A stretch of DNA of 64,000 nt. Origin: Piliocolobus tephrosceles (Eukaryota; Chordata; Mammalia; Primates; Cercopithecidae). Under the pieces are notes generated by a model that made no database searches, was not told where the DNA came from, and worked only from the letters and a program-made list of their open reading frames with translations. Within the stretch, counting starts at the first letter, position 1. Each line of letters opens with the position of its first letter. Below, piece after piece: positions 45,988 through 57,035 of the stretch. The translations under genes and the position numbers were made by a program. The stretch is from positions 35,151,356 to 35,215,355 of the forward strand of contig NC_045453.1 in the NCBI RefSeq assembly GCF_002776525.5, read 5' to 3'.

Positions 45988-46234
45988 GCTGTTGATCACA
46001 TGCTGCTCTGTGCCAAGCACCACACCCAGGCTTTTTCCCACTTGCATGGGCACTGAAACCATGCTGTAGTTTTGCTGAGGCAGCCAAGCTCAGAGCGGTG
46101 CCCTCTGCACCTTGACCCCCTTCTCCCCAAGGGATTCCCCTGCCCCCGTCCACCTCCTGGCTGCCCCGCGGAGCACCCACTGCATTAGCTGGGCTGGGCA
46201 CGCGCATGTGGTTGGGGCCCGCCTGGCCTCGGAG

Positions 46235-46455
46235 GAAGTGCTGATTGTCTCATTCTACAAGTTTGGACACTGAGGCTTGAAGCAGATCAGAGATGAGCAG
46301 GTGGAGCAAGATTTGGACTGGACGTGGCCTCAGTCTCCTCCTACCCTCTGCGGTAATGGGCAAAGCCTCTCCCATGGAGACTTCGGCCAGGTCGCTTGTC
46401 TGGCCGTGCCTCAGTTTCTCTGACTGTAGAACAGATGTTGGTGGTGAGTCCTGAC
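46235..46455. mobile_element. Two abutting MIR fragments in opposite orientation
   Basis: An antisense part at about 46240-46320 (TTTGGACACTGAGGCTTGAAG) and a sense part at about 46365-46455 (GCCGTGCCTCAGTTTCTCTGACTG) lie head to head. Confidence 0.5.
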
Positions 46456-46574
46456 CCGGGCTCATGGGGGCTGTCAGGGCACCTGGTGGGTGCCCCAGGG
46501 CCAGATCAGGGACAGGCAGTCAGGGCCAGCCTGGGGGTGGAGCTGCCTCACACTCGCCCATGGAATGGCTACAG

Positions 46575-46680
46575 CAACCCTCACTTTGTAGATGAAGGAG
46601 CTGAGGCTCAGAGGCGTCATCTGTCCACAGTCACCAGCGTGCAAGGACACAGCCAGGACACAGCCAGGGCCTCCTGGTGA
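46575..46680 (-). mobile_element. MIR fragment, antisense
   Basis: TTTGTAGATGAAGGAGCTGAGGCTC...CACAGTCACCAGCG; reverse MIR core. Confidence 0.55.
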
Positions 46681-48149
46681 CTCCCCAGGCCAGTTCAGGG
46701 TGGGGGCGGGGGCAAGTCCAGAGAGATGTCTCTGCCAGGGCAGTTTCTGACGTCCTCCAGACACATGGACCCACCACAGACATGTGCACACGCGTGACGC
46801 CCACACCCACACGGGTGGACAGCAGCATCCTAACTCGGGGAACACACACTGGTGCACAGTCCAATGAGCAGCCACCTGCGCTGCCACAGCCACCCTCCCC
46901 TGCTGTGCACACAGTCACCGCAGGGGCCCCGGGACAGCTGCACACTCAGGTCGTGTGTGCACATGCACTCGTGTACCCCACATGCACATGCCCCCCCCGC
47001 CCCCCGTGCACTCGTGTGCACACATGCACAGAGGAGCTAGCCGAGATGTCCCTGCAGCTCAGGTAACAGCAGCCCTGCAACCCGACTCCCTCCCGGAGGT
47101 GGAGGTGGGCCGGGCTGCTCTCCTGCCCTGCCTGCTCGCTCCCTGAGGCCTGGCCAGTGGGGGAGGGGGTTGAGCAAGGCCCGCCTTTGTGGCTGCTTCC
47201 CCACAGACACAGCGGCAGAAGAGTCCCCTGCTCAGTGCCCAGCTGTGAACGCTGCACCCCTGCACCACCCTCACCTCTGTGGCTGCGCCCGCTTGTCCTC
47301 TTGTGAACCTGGATGGTGGGGCAGGGCAGGCCCAGGGTGGAGGGTGAGGCCACCAGCCTGTTCCTGATGCCCCAAGCCCCTCAGCAGACCAGGGACACTT
47401 CCTGGGCCCTGGTGCCAGACTAGGCCTGGCCTCTTCGCACCCAGCTCCTGCCCGGAACGCCCACTGAGCTCTCTCTGTTGCTAGGCCCCTGGACCAGGAG
47501 CAGCCTTGTGCCACCCCTTAGGGAAGACGTCCAGTCCCACCAACCCCCACGGCTCTCCTCGCAAGAGCCCTAGCTGGGCCTCCAGCCTCCCTGGTGAGTG
47601 CCCCAGCCAGGGATCCCAGCCTACCCGGCTGCTTGAGTGGCCTGGCCCTGGGGTCCCGGGTACTCACATGGCTCCTGGCCCTGCCTCGACCTCCCTCGAT
47701 CTCTGAGCGGAGCCCCCCACGCTCTCCACGGGGAGAGAGAAGTGAGCGGGGTGTGAACCTGCACAGGCAACAAGACAGGATTTTGGCCAAACCCGCTTGA
47801 CAGGTTTTCGATTCTCCCAGCCAGGAGCAGAAAGGAGGCAGAGACTGCCCCGAGCCGCCAGGCGGGTTCTGCCATCTCGCAGAAAGTGGCCGGACAGGTT
47901 GGGTCTGAAGCTACATAGAGATGGGATTGTTTCCTCATAGTCACCGCGAGGAGGCTGGGCTGCTGGCAGGAGCCAAGCTGGTTGGCACTGAGAATCCAGT
48001 CTGGGACCTGGGACACGAAGGGCCCGGGCGGGGAAGGGTGGAGGGCTTGCAGGGTGTTCAGGTGGGGGGCTACAGGCGGGAGTGAGTAAACGTACTGTCT
48101 TGCCACCTTGGGACAGGTGGCCTCTGGTGCAGACTGGCCCCTCCTGCTG

Positions 48150-48275
48150 TTCACAGCTCAGCTCGCTGTGGGCTGACCATAGGCAGGTGACAGTCTCCTT
48201 TCTGGCCTCGGTTTCCCTGTCTGTAAATTGGGGATAATAGTCTCAAGATCTGTCCCTGCCAGAGCCTAGCGGACG
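48150..48275 (+). mobile_element. MIR fragment, sense
   Basis: TCCTTTCTGGCCTCGGTTTCCCTGTCTGTAAATTGGGGATAATAG is the MIR core. It lies near where the RBBP8NL first exon would be expected by analogy with human. Confidence 0.65.
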
Positions 48276-49077
48276 GAAATCCAGCAGCTGCTATGGGAAG
48301 CGACCCGCCCAGCATGCCCCGCCCTGCCTGGGAAAGCAGGCCTTCTGCTTGAGGGGGACTGGGTGCACGCTGGGCCTCTGGTCTGTGCAGTCTGCCCGGG
48401 GTCTGTGAGTGCTTGTGAGTGGGCTTCTCCGGTCTCCAGGTAGGCTGGGTGACCCTGGCCAGGTGGAGCCCAGGGGGGCAAATAGTCTGGGGGATGACCT
48501 GGCCCTGGATGGCACGGCCCAGGTGCTGGAGCAGCCTTACACTGTGGTCTCACGTGTGTTCCCTGGACAGCAACACTGGCTGCAGGGCACAGCCCTGAAC
48601 CCCCGTGCCCCACCCGCTGTGTCCTACCCGTCACTCCTCCCCACTCCCTCCTCCCCACCTCTGCCTCCGCCTCATCCTCAGCCTGTCTTAGCTCTGCACA
48701 GAAGCAGACCGGGGGTTCCTGAGTCCTTGGGACCACAATCCCCAGGGCACCCGAGGACCCCAGGAGTGCACAGGGCTCAGAGGAGGAAGCCTGGGAGCCT
48801 GGCCTGCAGCCCCTGCCATGAGCGGAGGACAGACCTCCTGCTCCCTGGCAGGGCCCCTGCTGGTGGCTGGTGGTCCAGTTCTGGGCTTGGGATGAGGGCT
48901 GGTCATCTCTGGCCCCACGATGCCCTCTCACTCAGGGCTGGGCGCTTGGGAGGAGGTCGTGGTCGGCATGGGCCACGCCAGCTCTGGCTGGCCTGGGAGC
49001 TTTGTGGAGGCCCCTCCTCCAGCCACCTCCCTGCTTCTGGCTGGGCCCTTTGCGAATGGGGTCTGCTTGCTGCTGGA

Positions 49078-49222
49078 GTGTGTTTTGTGTGTACCTGTGT
49101 GGGGACTGTGTGCGTGTGTGAGCGTGTGCGTGTGGATACGAGTGTGTGTGCATGTCTTACGTGTGTGTGCCTGTGTGTGCATGTGTGAGCGTGTGTGTGT
49201 GCACATGTGTGCGTGGACACGT
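49078..49222. repeat. TG-rich simple repeat
   Basis: GTGTGTGTG tracts broken by GCG and CATG steps, similar in composition to the block at 40.9-41.4 kb but shorter. Confidence 0.85.
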
Positions 49223-49234
49223 GTAGCTGCTTTG

Positions 49235-49509
49235 TGCTGTGGTCTGGATGTTTTTTGTGTCTGCCCCAGATTCCTGTTGAAATCCTAACTCCCAAGGCAA
49301 TGATGTTAGGCGGGGCCTCTGGGAGATGGCAAGGTCCTGAGGCTGCAGCTCTCCAGAGTGGGGTTGGTGTCCTTCTACAAGCTGTTCCAGGGAGGTCCCT
49401 TGCCCCTTCCACCATGTGAGGACCCGAGATGGTGCCGTCTATGAACTGGGAAGTGGGTCCTCTCTGGACATGGAACGAGCTGGTGCCTTGATTTTGAGCT
49501 TGCAGCCTC
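49235..49509 (+). mobile_element. MLT1-like MaLR LTR fragment
   Basis: GTTGAAATCCTAACTCCCAAGGCAATGATGTTAGGCGGGGCC, CCACCATGTGAGGACC and TTGATTTTGAGCTTGCAGCCTCCAG occur in MLT1-like order. Old LTR, no genes. Confidence 0.5.
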
Positions 49510-49720
49510 CAGGTACGAATGTGAGCTCTGCTCTGGGCTCACTGCCTATGGGGAGACCTGCCTCACAAGAAGGGGTCCCTCTGCGGCTGCCATGCATGGC
49601 TGCTTCAGTCAAAGCTGCTGTCTAACACCATCGGCTCGCTCTCGAGTTCCTCCCTTGGCAAAGCCAAGCGCCCTCCTGGACTGAGCCAGTTTCCGCGCCT
49701 GCCTGCCCCGCCCTGCTGTG
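49510..49720 (+). mobile_element. ERV1-like LTR fragment, copy A
   Basis: Shares an ordered series with 56328-56562: CAGGTACGAA, TGCTCTGGGCTC, GCCTCACAAG, AGGGGTCCCTCTGC, GGCTGCTTCA, AAAGCTGCT, CACC(A)CGGCTC, GCAAAGCCAAG, CTGGACT. Only the right part of the LTR is present. No retroviral genes adjoin it. Confidence 0.55.
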
Positions 49721-49949
49721 TCCAGGCCTTGGTGATACAGGACAGAGGTGTCCGTGCAGGCTGTGCCTGTGACTGGGTCCCCAGGGGGAAGGTGGCACCC
49801 CAGGTCAGCAACCTCCTATCCTGAACTCCAGGCAACATCGTCGCCCCCCTGGTACTGCACCTGCACCGTGGACAGAGGAGGGAAGGCTGGGAGAGGAGGA
49901 GGGCGAATATCGCTGGAGGTCAGTGTCCTACAACCGTGGGTTTGTGTGC

Positions 49950-50085
49950 CCCTTTGTTCATTCATGCAACCATCCAAGACCCATTTCCTGGCCGCCCACC
50001 AGGCCCTGTCCAGGCTCTGGGCACATGGATGGCCATGAACGTGACCCATACATTTAGGGGACCTTTGGCTGTGAGAATCGGGCAC
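49950..50085. mobile_element. L2-like fragment
   Basis: TTTGTTCATTCATGCAACCATCC...CAGGCCCTGTCCAGGCTCTGGGCAC recalls the L2 3' end (ATTCATTCAACAAATATT...GGCACTGTTCTAGGC). Diverged. Confidence 0.45.
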
Positions 50086-50554
50086 ATAGAGGGCACTGTC
50101 CGAGCCTCAGTTTACTTATCCCTTGCAGGGCTGATGAAGATGAAAGGGGGTCCTCTCCTGGTACCACTCACCTGTTCATTCCTTTAGCCAATGTCTGTTG
50201 AATCCTGATCAGTCAGGAGCTGGGGGGTGTGATGGACACCCAGGCACCGGCGTCCAGGTTCACAGGAAGCGTCACAGAATGAGACAGCAAGCCCTCAACA
50301 CGCTGCTGGCACACCGTGGCCAGGTTTCAGTTTGGGGGCTGCTCCGTTGCCCCATTATACAGCTGCGGAATGAGGGCCCAAGTGTGTGTGTGACCTCCCA
50401 GCCGCAGCAGCCACCCCCACCTGCCCCTGAGGGGCTGGGGCTGCTGGGCCTGGGGAGGGGGACCAAGAGGGCTCCCCATGGCCCCCCATGCCTGCTTCCT
50501 GGGCCAGATGGGGGTACAATGCCCCACCCCAGGGGTGAGGCAGCTCTCGGGCCT

Positions 50555-50720
50555 TTTATCCCTGAGCTGGGAGGGGTGGGAGATAAGCTTCAAAGGCATC
50601 TCGCTGTAAACGCACCTTTAAAAGCCGGCCCTGCTGCCTGGTATTTGTGTTACTGGAGTGATAGATAAAGAGTGGGGTGGGCAGGGCAGGCCAGCCCTGC
50701 AGCCCTGGCCCCCAGATAAA
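50555..50720. promoter_or_regulatory. Candidate enhancer: cluster of GATA motifs with a TCF/LEF-like site
   Basis: Within 165 bp: TTATCC (50556-50561), AGATAA (50581-50586), GATA (50660-50663) overlapping AGATAA (50663-50668), and AGATAA (50714-50719), plus CTTCAAAG at 50588-50595, which fits TCF/LEF. The surrounding kilobase is GC-rich and poor in such AT-core motifs. No repeat family explains it. In the human map GATA5 is the next gene to the right. Confidence 0.4.
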
Positions 50721-51004
50721 TGGGTCGCCTATTAGTGTGGCCCTGCAGGAGTGGGGCTGGGCTGCCTTTTGTGATGACGGGGGCCTGTCCCCACACTCCC
50801 TGCAGACAAGTCCTTGCTGGCCTGGCTGGGGGGCATCGTGATGGCAGGTGCTGTGTGCCCATGGGGCCAGGCTGCGCTGGGCAGGAGGGGTGCAGATGTG
50901 GGCCCTGCCTGGGCACTTGGGAGGGCGGAGGCTTTCTTGGTGGGGGGAAGGAGGAAGCCCCCCCATCTTCCCTCCACGTGGTCTCACTGCTCGTCACCCT
51001 ATTT

Positions 51005-51300
51005 TATGTCCTCATGATTTTTATTTGTGTAGCTTCATGGGGTATAAGTACAATGATGCTGCGTTGAGACGTTGTACTGTGTGGACTTGGGGCCTTTGGT
51101 GCATCCATGGAAAGTGCAATGCACATGGCACCCCCGAGCAGCCACCCATCCTCCCTTCCCTCCACCTGCGAGGCCCCATTGTCCGTCCGTCCACACTCGG
51201 CTGCACGAGCACTCGTGACTTAGCTCCCCCTTATGAGTGAGAACCTGCAGTGTTTGTCTTTCTGTGTCTGAGTTGTTTCCCTTAAGATAACGTAGGCACC
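51005..51300 (-). mobile_element. L1 3'-region fragment, antisense
   Basis: TTTATTTGTGTAGCTTCATGG and TTATGAGTGAGAACCTGCAGT...TTTCTGTGTCTGAGTTGTTTCCCTTAAGATAA follow the reverse complement of old L1 3' sequence. Confidence 0.6.
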
Positions 51301-51509
51301 CTCTTTTAAAAATTACTTTTGATAACACAAGAACTGCAAGGATGCCCCGCCGCCCCCTCCTGCGAAGCACTAGACATGACAAATGAGACCAAAGTCTCCT
51401 TTTATTGTCGAGTCTCGTCCCCTCCCCAGGGGAGCTGCTGCTTGCGGTGAACGTGCTTCCTGCTGGATGCGTCTCCGTGTAAGCACCTGCCTGAGTGTCA
51501 GCCCTCTTA

Positions 51510-51955
51510 AGGTGAACCGCTCAGTGTCATTCATACATTCACAAATTTGTGCCGCCATCATTGTGATCTGATTCCAAAACATTTTCTTCACCTCCGAGAA
51601 AGCCTTGTACCTGGCAGCAGTCACTCTGTCTCTATGGGTTTGCCTATTCTGGACATTTCATAAAAATAGAATCGAACGGCATTTGGCTCTTCATGCCTGG
51701 CCTCTTTCTCTGAGCACGATATTTCGAAGGTTCAGCCGGGCCTCCCTCTTGTTCCTGGCTGAATAATATTCCAGTGCATGGCTGGACCACAGTCATCAGC
51801 TGACAGACACTTGGTGGTCTCACCTTCCCACTTGTGCGAATAGTCCTGCTATGAACATGGGTGTGCAAGATTTTGGTTGAACACTTGTCCTCAATCCTCT
51901 TGGGTGTGTATTTAGGAGTGGAATTGATGGGGCTTATGGTAACCCTAAGTTTAAC
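51510..51955 (-). mobile_element. L1M-type 3' fragment, antisense
   Basis: TTTGCCTATTCTGGACATTTCAT, GGCTGAATAATATTCCAGTGCATGG, GCTATGAACATGGGTGTGCAAG and AGGAGTGGAATTGATGGG are in the order found in mammalian-wide L1 3' ends. Interrupted on the right by an Alu. Confidence 0.7.
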
Positions 51956-52257
51956 TTTTTTTTTTGAGACGGAGTTTTGCTCTTGTTGCCCAGGCTGGAG
52001 TGCAGTGGCACGATCTCAGCTCACTGCAACCTCCACCTCCAGGATTCAAGTGATTCTCCTGTCTCAGCCTCCCGAGTAGCTGAGACCACAGACGTGCACT
52101 CAGCTAATTACCACGCCCAGCTAATTTTTATATTTTCAGTAGAGATGGCGTTTCACCGTATTAGTCAGGCTGGTCTTGAACTCCTGACCTCAGGTGATCT
52201 ACCCGCCTTGGCCTCCCAAAAGTGTTGGGATTACAGGTGTGAGCCACCGGGCCCGTA
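51956..52257 (-). mobile_element. Alu, antisense, full length
   Basis: T9 head, both arms with a duplicated 'CAGCTAATTACCACGCCCAGC' near the middle, ends 'CCGGGCCCG'. Inserted at the end of the L1 fragment. Confidence 0.92.
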
Positions 52258-52914
52258 TTTTTAAGAAGTCTAAATTAATAGGAACAATTCACAATTAACC
52301 AAATATCCCAGTTTCATATAAAGACAGGATTAGGGCGTGGCAGGCGAGTCCCTCACTCTCCGGGCTGTGCGCGTGTGGGATGGAATCGGCTCCAGGGTCC
52401 CAAGGTGTGGCCAGAGCATGGGCCTGGCAGGGAGACCCGGGCATGGTGCCGGCATCTCCCGCCTCTGTCCTGTAAGGGTTTGCCCGTGGCTCCACCTCAT
52501 CAGATTGCTCTAAAGGTAGGGCACAGAGGCACACAGGGCCCAGGCTGGGGTGGGTGGGCCCCTCCCTGAGACCTTCATCTGCCACCGAGGTGAGGACAGC
52601 CATCAGCCTCCTCAGAGCCTTAGGGTCTGATCCTTCCTGGACCGGCCCACAGATGCCCACTGGACTGGAGTCCCCTGTGGCTGCTCCCCTCCCTTTCCCA
52701 GCCAGCTCCTGGGCATCGGAGCACCCCTCTACAGGGAAGCCCCCCCTGACTGTAGGTAGGTCAGTCCTTTCTCGCACAGGCCTGTACGATGCAAGTCTTG
52801 GGTAGAGGTTGTGTGTTGGCTCGAGGGTCTTCAGGGTGCCACCTCCTTGAGGCAGGAAGGGTTTGCCCATTCATTGCTTGGCCCCTGACATATGGTGCTA
52901 CTCCATAAACATTT

Positions 52915-53218
52915 CTTCCTTTCTTTTTCTCTGAGACAGGGTCTTGCTCTGTTGCCCAGGCTGGAGCACAGTGGCATGACCATAGCTCGCTGTGGCCTTG
53001 AACTCCTGGGCTCAAGTGATCTTCCTGCCCCAGCCTCCTGAGCAGCTGGGACCATAGGTACATGCCACCATGCCTGGCTAAATTTTAAAAAATGTTTTGT
53101 AGAGATGGGGTCTCACTTTTCTGCCCAAGCTGATCTTGAACTCCTGGGCTCGAGCGATCCTCCCGCCTCGGCCTCCCAAAGTGCTGGGATTACAGGCGTG
53201 AGCCACCGTGCCTGGCCC
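52915..53218 (-). mobile_element. Old Alu, antisense (J-like)
   Basis: TTTCTTTTTCTCTGAGACAGGGTCTTGCTCTG head and TGGCCTTGAACTCCTGGGCTCAAG body are typical of the oldest Alu group. Confidence 0.9.
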
Positions 53219-53763
53219 TGGTGGGTTGTGTTTTACCCAGAAAACTCAAGCCCTAAGGGGCAAAGCCTAAAGGTTCCTCTGGGCTGAGACGAGATGGGCC
53301 CTGGTCGGTGAGAACTGGGGAGTCGTTTAGGGGAGCGCTATGCTTCCTAAAAAGCCGACAGAACCGTTTTACTCTGGCTAAACTATTTGTGCCTATGCCT
53401 TTGTTAAAAATTGTGAAAATTAGGGAACGTGTGGAATGGTGACCCTGTGTGTGGAACTGGGGGACTGGCTGGGAGGGGTCTTTCCATGGCCAAGTCCTGG
53501 TTGGGCTCTTGCCTGGGGTGTGTGGGGTGGAGGCTCCGGAAAGTGGGGCAGAGGTGCCTGGGGGTGAACCAGCGGGTGCCTTGGGCCATTTTGACCTCTG
53601 ACCTCAGCTTCCTTTTTGGGACAGTGGGGCTGCCCTAGTGTCTCTCTCCTGGAGGCTGTGGGGTTAAATGAGAGGGGCTGTGTGCCACGGGCCCAGGGCT
53701 GTGCTGCCCACCGACGGTCCTAGCAACACTCCTGAGATGGTTCTCATTTCGTCACCGTTTTCC

Positions 53764-53833
53764 AGGGCAGTGCCAGCCTTGGAGGACGGGCCGGACACAG
53801 GGCAGTGCCAGCCTTGGAGGACGGGCCGGACAG
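53764..53833. repeat. Tandem 2 x 35-bp duplication
   Basis: Copies 53764-53798 and 53799-53833 are identical over essentially the whole unit (AGGGCAGTGCCAGCC start). Recent, in intergenic DNA. The stretch 53220-55020 otherwise holds nothing I can name. Confidence 0.93.
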
Positions 53834-55026
53834 AGGTGGGAGGATGGCTCAGGCCAGCAGGGGCTGCCACGGGGCAGCGACGGCCACCTCAAGCTTGGCC
53901 AGTGCTTCTGGACTTCCTCTCAGCTGACTTTGTCCCCTGGCTAGAAACAGCCGTGGCGGTGCTCCCAGACCGAGCGTCTGCACAGAGAGGCCTCAGCTTC
54001 CTCGAGCTGTGGGAATTTAACGAGAGTAAAACGGGACCATAAATCTCTGTCGGTCGGGATAACTTGATCCATGATTTTGGAGGGCAGGCCACAGCGGGGA
54101 CGAGGAGGTGTCTGTGACGGGAGCGATCCCCGGACTGAGCTGGGCTGTCTGCTGGCACGTCACAGATAATAAAACCGCGTCGTCCTGCAGCACACGGAGA
54201 CTGTGTCAGATCGAGATGTCGTAACCTGTGCCTTGTGGCCAGGAGCCTGGTGTCGGGGAGGTACCGTCCATACATCACAGATCCCGCACACATCATAAAG
54301 ATACTTTAATGGTCTATGTGTCTTTAAAGAAATACTAATATTGCTGTTTTATGAGAAACCAGAGTTGAAAATATTAGAAGTCAGAACTTTATGGCCTAAA
54401 AGAAAGTTAAATGATGAGGATGTGGGAAGGGAGACTGAAGTATCCATCACTGCCTGGGCCAGCGTTCTGGATGGGGACATGGTGGGGGAGGGGCCGCCCA
54501 GCTCTGATGAACTCGGCCGGCTCTGGCAGCCTCTGCGTGAACCTTCGGCTCCGTTAGAAGCCTCCTCCTTGGGAAGGGTTTGGAAAGCTGAGATAGAGGA
54601 CGAGGGTGTTGGGGTTGTCCAGACAGTTGCAGGGCTTGGCAGTGGGGCGCACGGCGGGAAGAGAACATCCAGGAAGTCCGGGCCCTCCTGGTTTGGGGCA
54701 TGATCAGGGAGTGTGGACGGGGACACCCAGAGGACTTGGTTTCACCCAAGCTCTTTCCAGAAGGAAATCCTCCTGGCTTGCCACATGCTCCTTGTCAGAT
54801 GACAATTTCCTCTGGTGCAGGTTTAAACTTTTATGTGGCAGATCGGCTTGAATGCCCCTCAGAAAAGGAGCAAGTGAAGGGACAGTGGAAGGCACCGTGG
54901 ATGCCTGGGGTGTCGGGGGCGAGGTCCTGGCCTGAGCCATGCAACTACGTGTGGGGCCGAGTCCCCCAGACTCAGAGACCAGCTCCTTCCACCCTGGAAT
55001 CTGCGTGCAGCAGGCGCTGATGAGTG

Positions 55027-55137
55027 CCTGTGGACGAGGGATGGACTGACTGGGGTGAATGCGCCTGTGGATGAGGGACGGACTGATCTGGGTGAATGTG
55101 TCTGTGGGCGAGGGACGGACTGATCTGGGTGAATCAC
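55027..55137. repeat. 3 x 37-bp minisatellite
   Basis: Three 37-bp units (CCTGTGGA(T/C)GAGGGA(C/T)GGACTGA(T)CTGGGTGAATG) starting near 55027, 55064 and 55101. Intergenic. Confidence 0.92.
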
Positions 55138-55319
55138 TTTTCTTCCCTAGCTGTGCCCCTTACCCACAGCTGTGCTCCATGCTGGAGTCAGTGGGGAATC
55201 TGGGGCCTGAGGGCTGTTTGCAGCTCTCTCTTGCCCCGTTGTGCCTGTGTGAGGACCCCGGGGACAGGAGCACACCCAGGGCAAGGATCTGCTAAGGCTT
55301 CGCTCAGGTTTTAAGATGA

Positions 55320-56120
55320 TTATTACTAAGGTGAGATTTCCATGAAATAAAATCACTCATTTTAAGGGAGTCAGTTCCGGGGTGTTTAGTGCATTCACTC
55401 TGTCATGAGCCAGCACCTTGACCTAGTTCCAAAACGTTTTCCTGCCCCCAAAAGGAGACCCTGTGCCCATTAGCAGTCCCTCCCCTTCCCTCCCTCAGCC
55501 CTGGCGACACTGCCCTGCGTCTGTCCCTGGATTTGCCAGCTGGGTGTTTCGTATCGCTGTCTCCACGCTACGTGTGGTCTCTTGTGCGTGGCTTCTTTTC
55601 CTGAGCACTGTGCTTTGGAGGTTCACCTCCATGGTAGCTTGTGCCTGTGCTTTGCTCCCGTTACAGTCTGGACTGCATGGGTGGACTGCAGTGATCTGCT
55701 CATCCGCCGATGGGGGTCTGGGTGGCCTCCACGTTCAGCTGGGAAGAGGCTGCTGTGGGTGTCCAGGCACACTCCTGCCTTTGGCTCTTTTAGGCATGTT
55801 GTTCAGGCTTGGAGACACGTTTTCTCTCCCTCAGAGGAGCGCCTGTTGAAGAATCATGACCTCTGCTGAGCATTTACCTGGTCACAGACATTTTGCTGAA
55901 GAATTCACAAGTTCATATAAGAGCACACTTCATCTTGAGTGTCCAGTTCAATGGGTTTTGACAGATACGGACAGCCGTGTGACTCCAGATCACAACGTAG
56001 GACGTTCTGGTCGCCACGGGCTCCTGGGTGCCTCTTCCTAGTGAGTTTCATCCCATGCCCTGCTTTCTATTGCAGGAGATTAATTCTTTTCTGGGATTTT
56101 GTATAAATGGAACCACACTG
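55320..56120 (-). mobile_element. L1M-type 3' fragments, antisense, degraded
   Basis: CATGAAATAAAATCACTCATTTTAAGG, GTGCATTCAC, AGACCCTGTGCCCATTAGCAG, then TGAGCACTGTGCTTTGGAGGTTCACCTCC, and again from about 55890 TCATCTTGAGTGTCCAGTTCAATGGGTTTTGACAG and TTTTGTATAAATGGAACC. Two copies or one rearranged copy of the same old L1 3' end. Confidence 0.6.
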
Positions 56121-56562
56121 AGGCAGGAGGTGGGACTTGACCCTAGAGGCAGGGCTCAAACTCTGGACCAGATTGAAGACTGGCTGAAACAGGGAAAAGG
56201 CACCTCTCCATAAGATGCCCACCAGTGCCAGGCCAGTTTACCATTGCCACGGCAACACTCGGAAGTTACTCCCCCTTTCCGTGGTAATTACTTGGAAGTA
56301 CCACCCTTTTACTAAAAATTCAGAATGCAGGTACGAACATGAGTGCAGCACTGCCTCTGAGCAGCTGCTCTGGGCTCGCCGCCTAGGGGGGGTCCTGCCT
56401 CACAAGGAGGGGTCCCTCTGCTGCTGCTGTGCACAGCTGCTTCAATCAAAGCTGCTAACGCCACCGGCTCACCCTTGAGTTCTTTCCTGGGCAAAGCCAA
56501 GAACCCTCGTGGACTAAGTCCCAATTCTGGGGCTTGCCTGCCCTGCATCTGTGCTCTGTGTG
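56121..56562 (+). mobile_element. ERV1-like LTR, copy B (longer)
   Basis: Reads AAAAGGCACCTCTCCATAAG, GATGCCCACCAGTGCCAGGCC, ATTGCCACGGCAACAC, GGAAGTTAC (twice), then the series shared with copy A and the terminal CAAAGCCAAGAACCCTCGTGG. This looks like a retroviral LTR with its proline/alanine-poor, gene-free content. It is a solitary relic; family name not determined. Confidence 0.6.
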
Positions 56563-56654
56563 GCTCTGATGTCTGTTGGAACAGGGGACTGGAGGCCTGT
56601 CTGTGCGGCACGTATGCCTTGTGTGGGTGGCACTCTGCTCACCCATTCACCTGC

Positions 56655-57035
56655 GATGGCCGTCCAGGTCATTTGCACTTTTTGGCGATTGTGAACAGAG
56701 CTGCGATAAACATCCATGTGCCAGTTTTGCAGGAGTACAGGCGTGGATGGCCAGGCCCTGTGATAAGCATCTGTGTAACTTTACAGGAAACTACCCACCT
56801 GCTCCCACAGTGGCCATGCCATTTCGTTCCTGCCAGGGCACGGGAGCGTCCCAGTTGCTCCAGCCTTTTCCAACACTTGGTATTGTCTGTCTTTTTAATT
56901 TTAGCATTTCTTGTTGGTATTAGTCGCAATTTAAAGATCAGAAAATGGAGGCTCAGAGAGGAGAAGTGACCTGTCCGGGCTGCACAGTGGGGAGGGCAGG
57001 TCAGAACCTGCCCATGACCTTTGGACTGTGACCCC
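56655..57035 (-). mobile_element. L1M fragment followed by MIR, antisense
   Basis: 56675-56760 contains TTTTTGGCGATTGTGAACAGAG and GCGATAAACATCCATGTGC (L1 3' end, reverse). 56935-57030 contains AGAAAATGGAGGCTCAGAGAGG and AAGTGACCTGTCC (reverse MIR core). The two lie end to end. Confidence 0.55.

Noticed and set aside
45137..46207. A 356-codon open frame on the minus strand with Cys/His/Tyr/Ala runs
   Set aside because: It is entirely the 6-bp satellite read in frame. It has no splice context, promoter or homology, and equal openness on the other strand shows it is a repeat artefact.
48000..48300. First non-coding exon and promoter of RBBP8NL
   Set aside because: Expected here by analogy with human gene length, but I found no donor with a matching leader or clear promoter motifs, so I did not call it.
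54341..54703. A 120-codon plus-strand frame starting MLFYEKPELK
   Set aside because: It begins in AT-rich intergenic DNA, has no recognisable domain, and codon use drifts to low complexity; no supporting signals.
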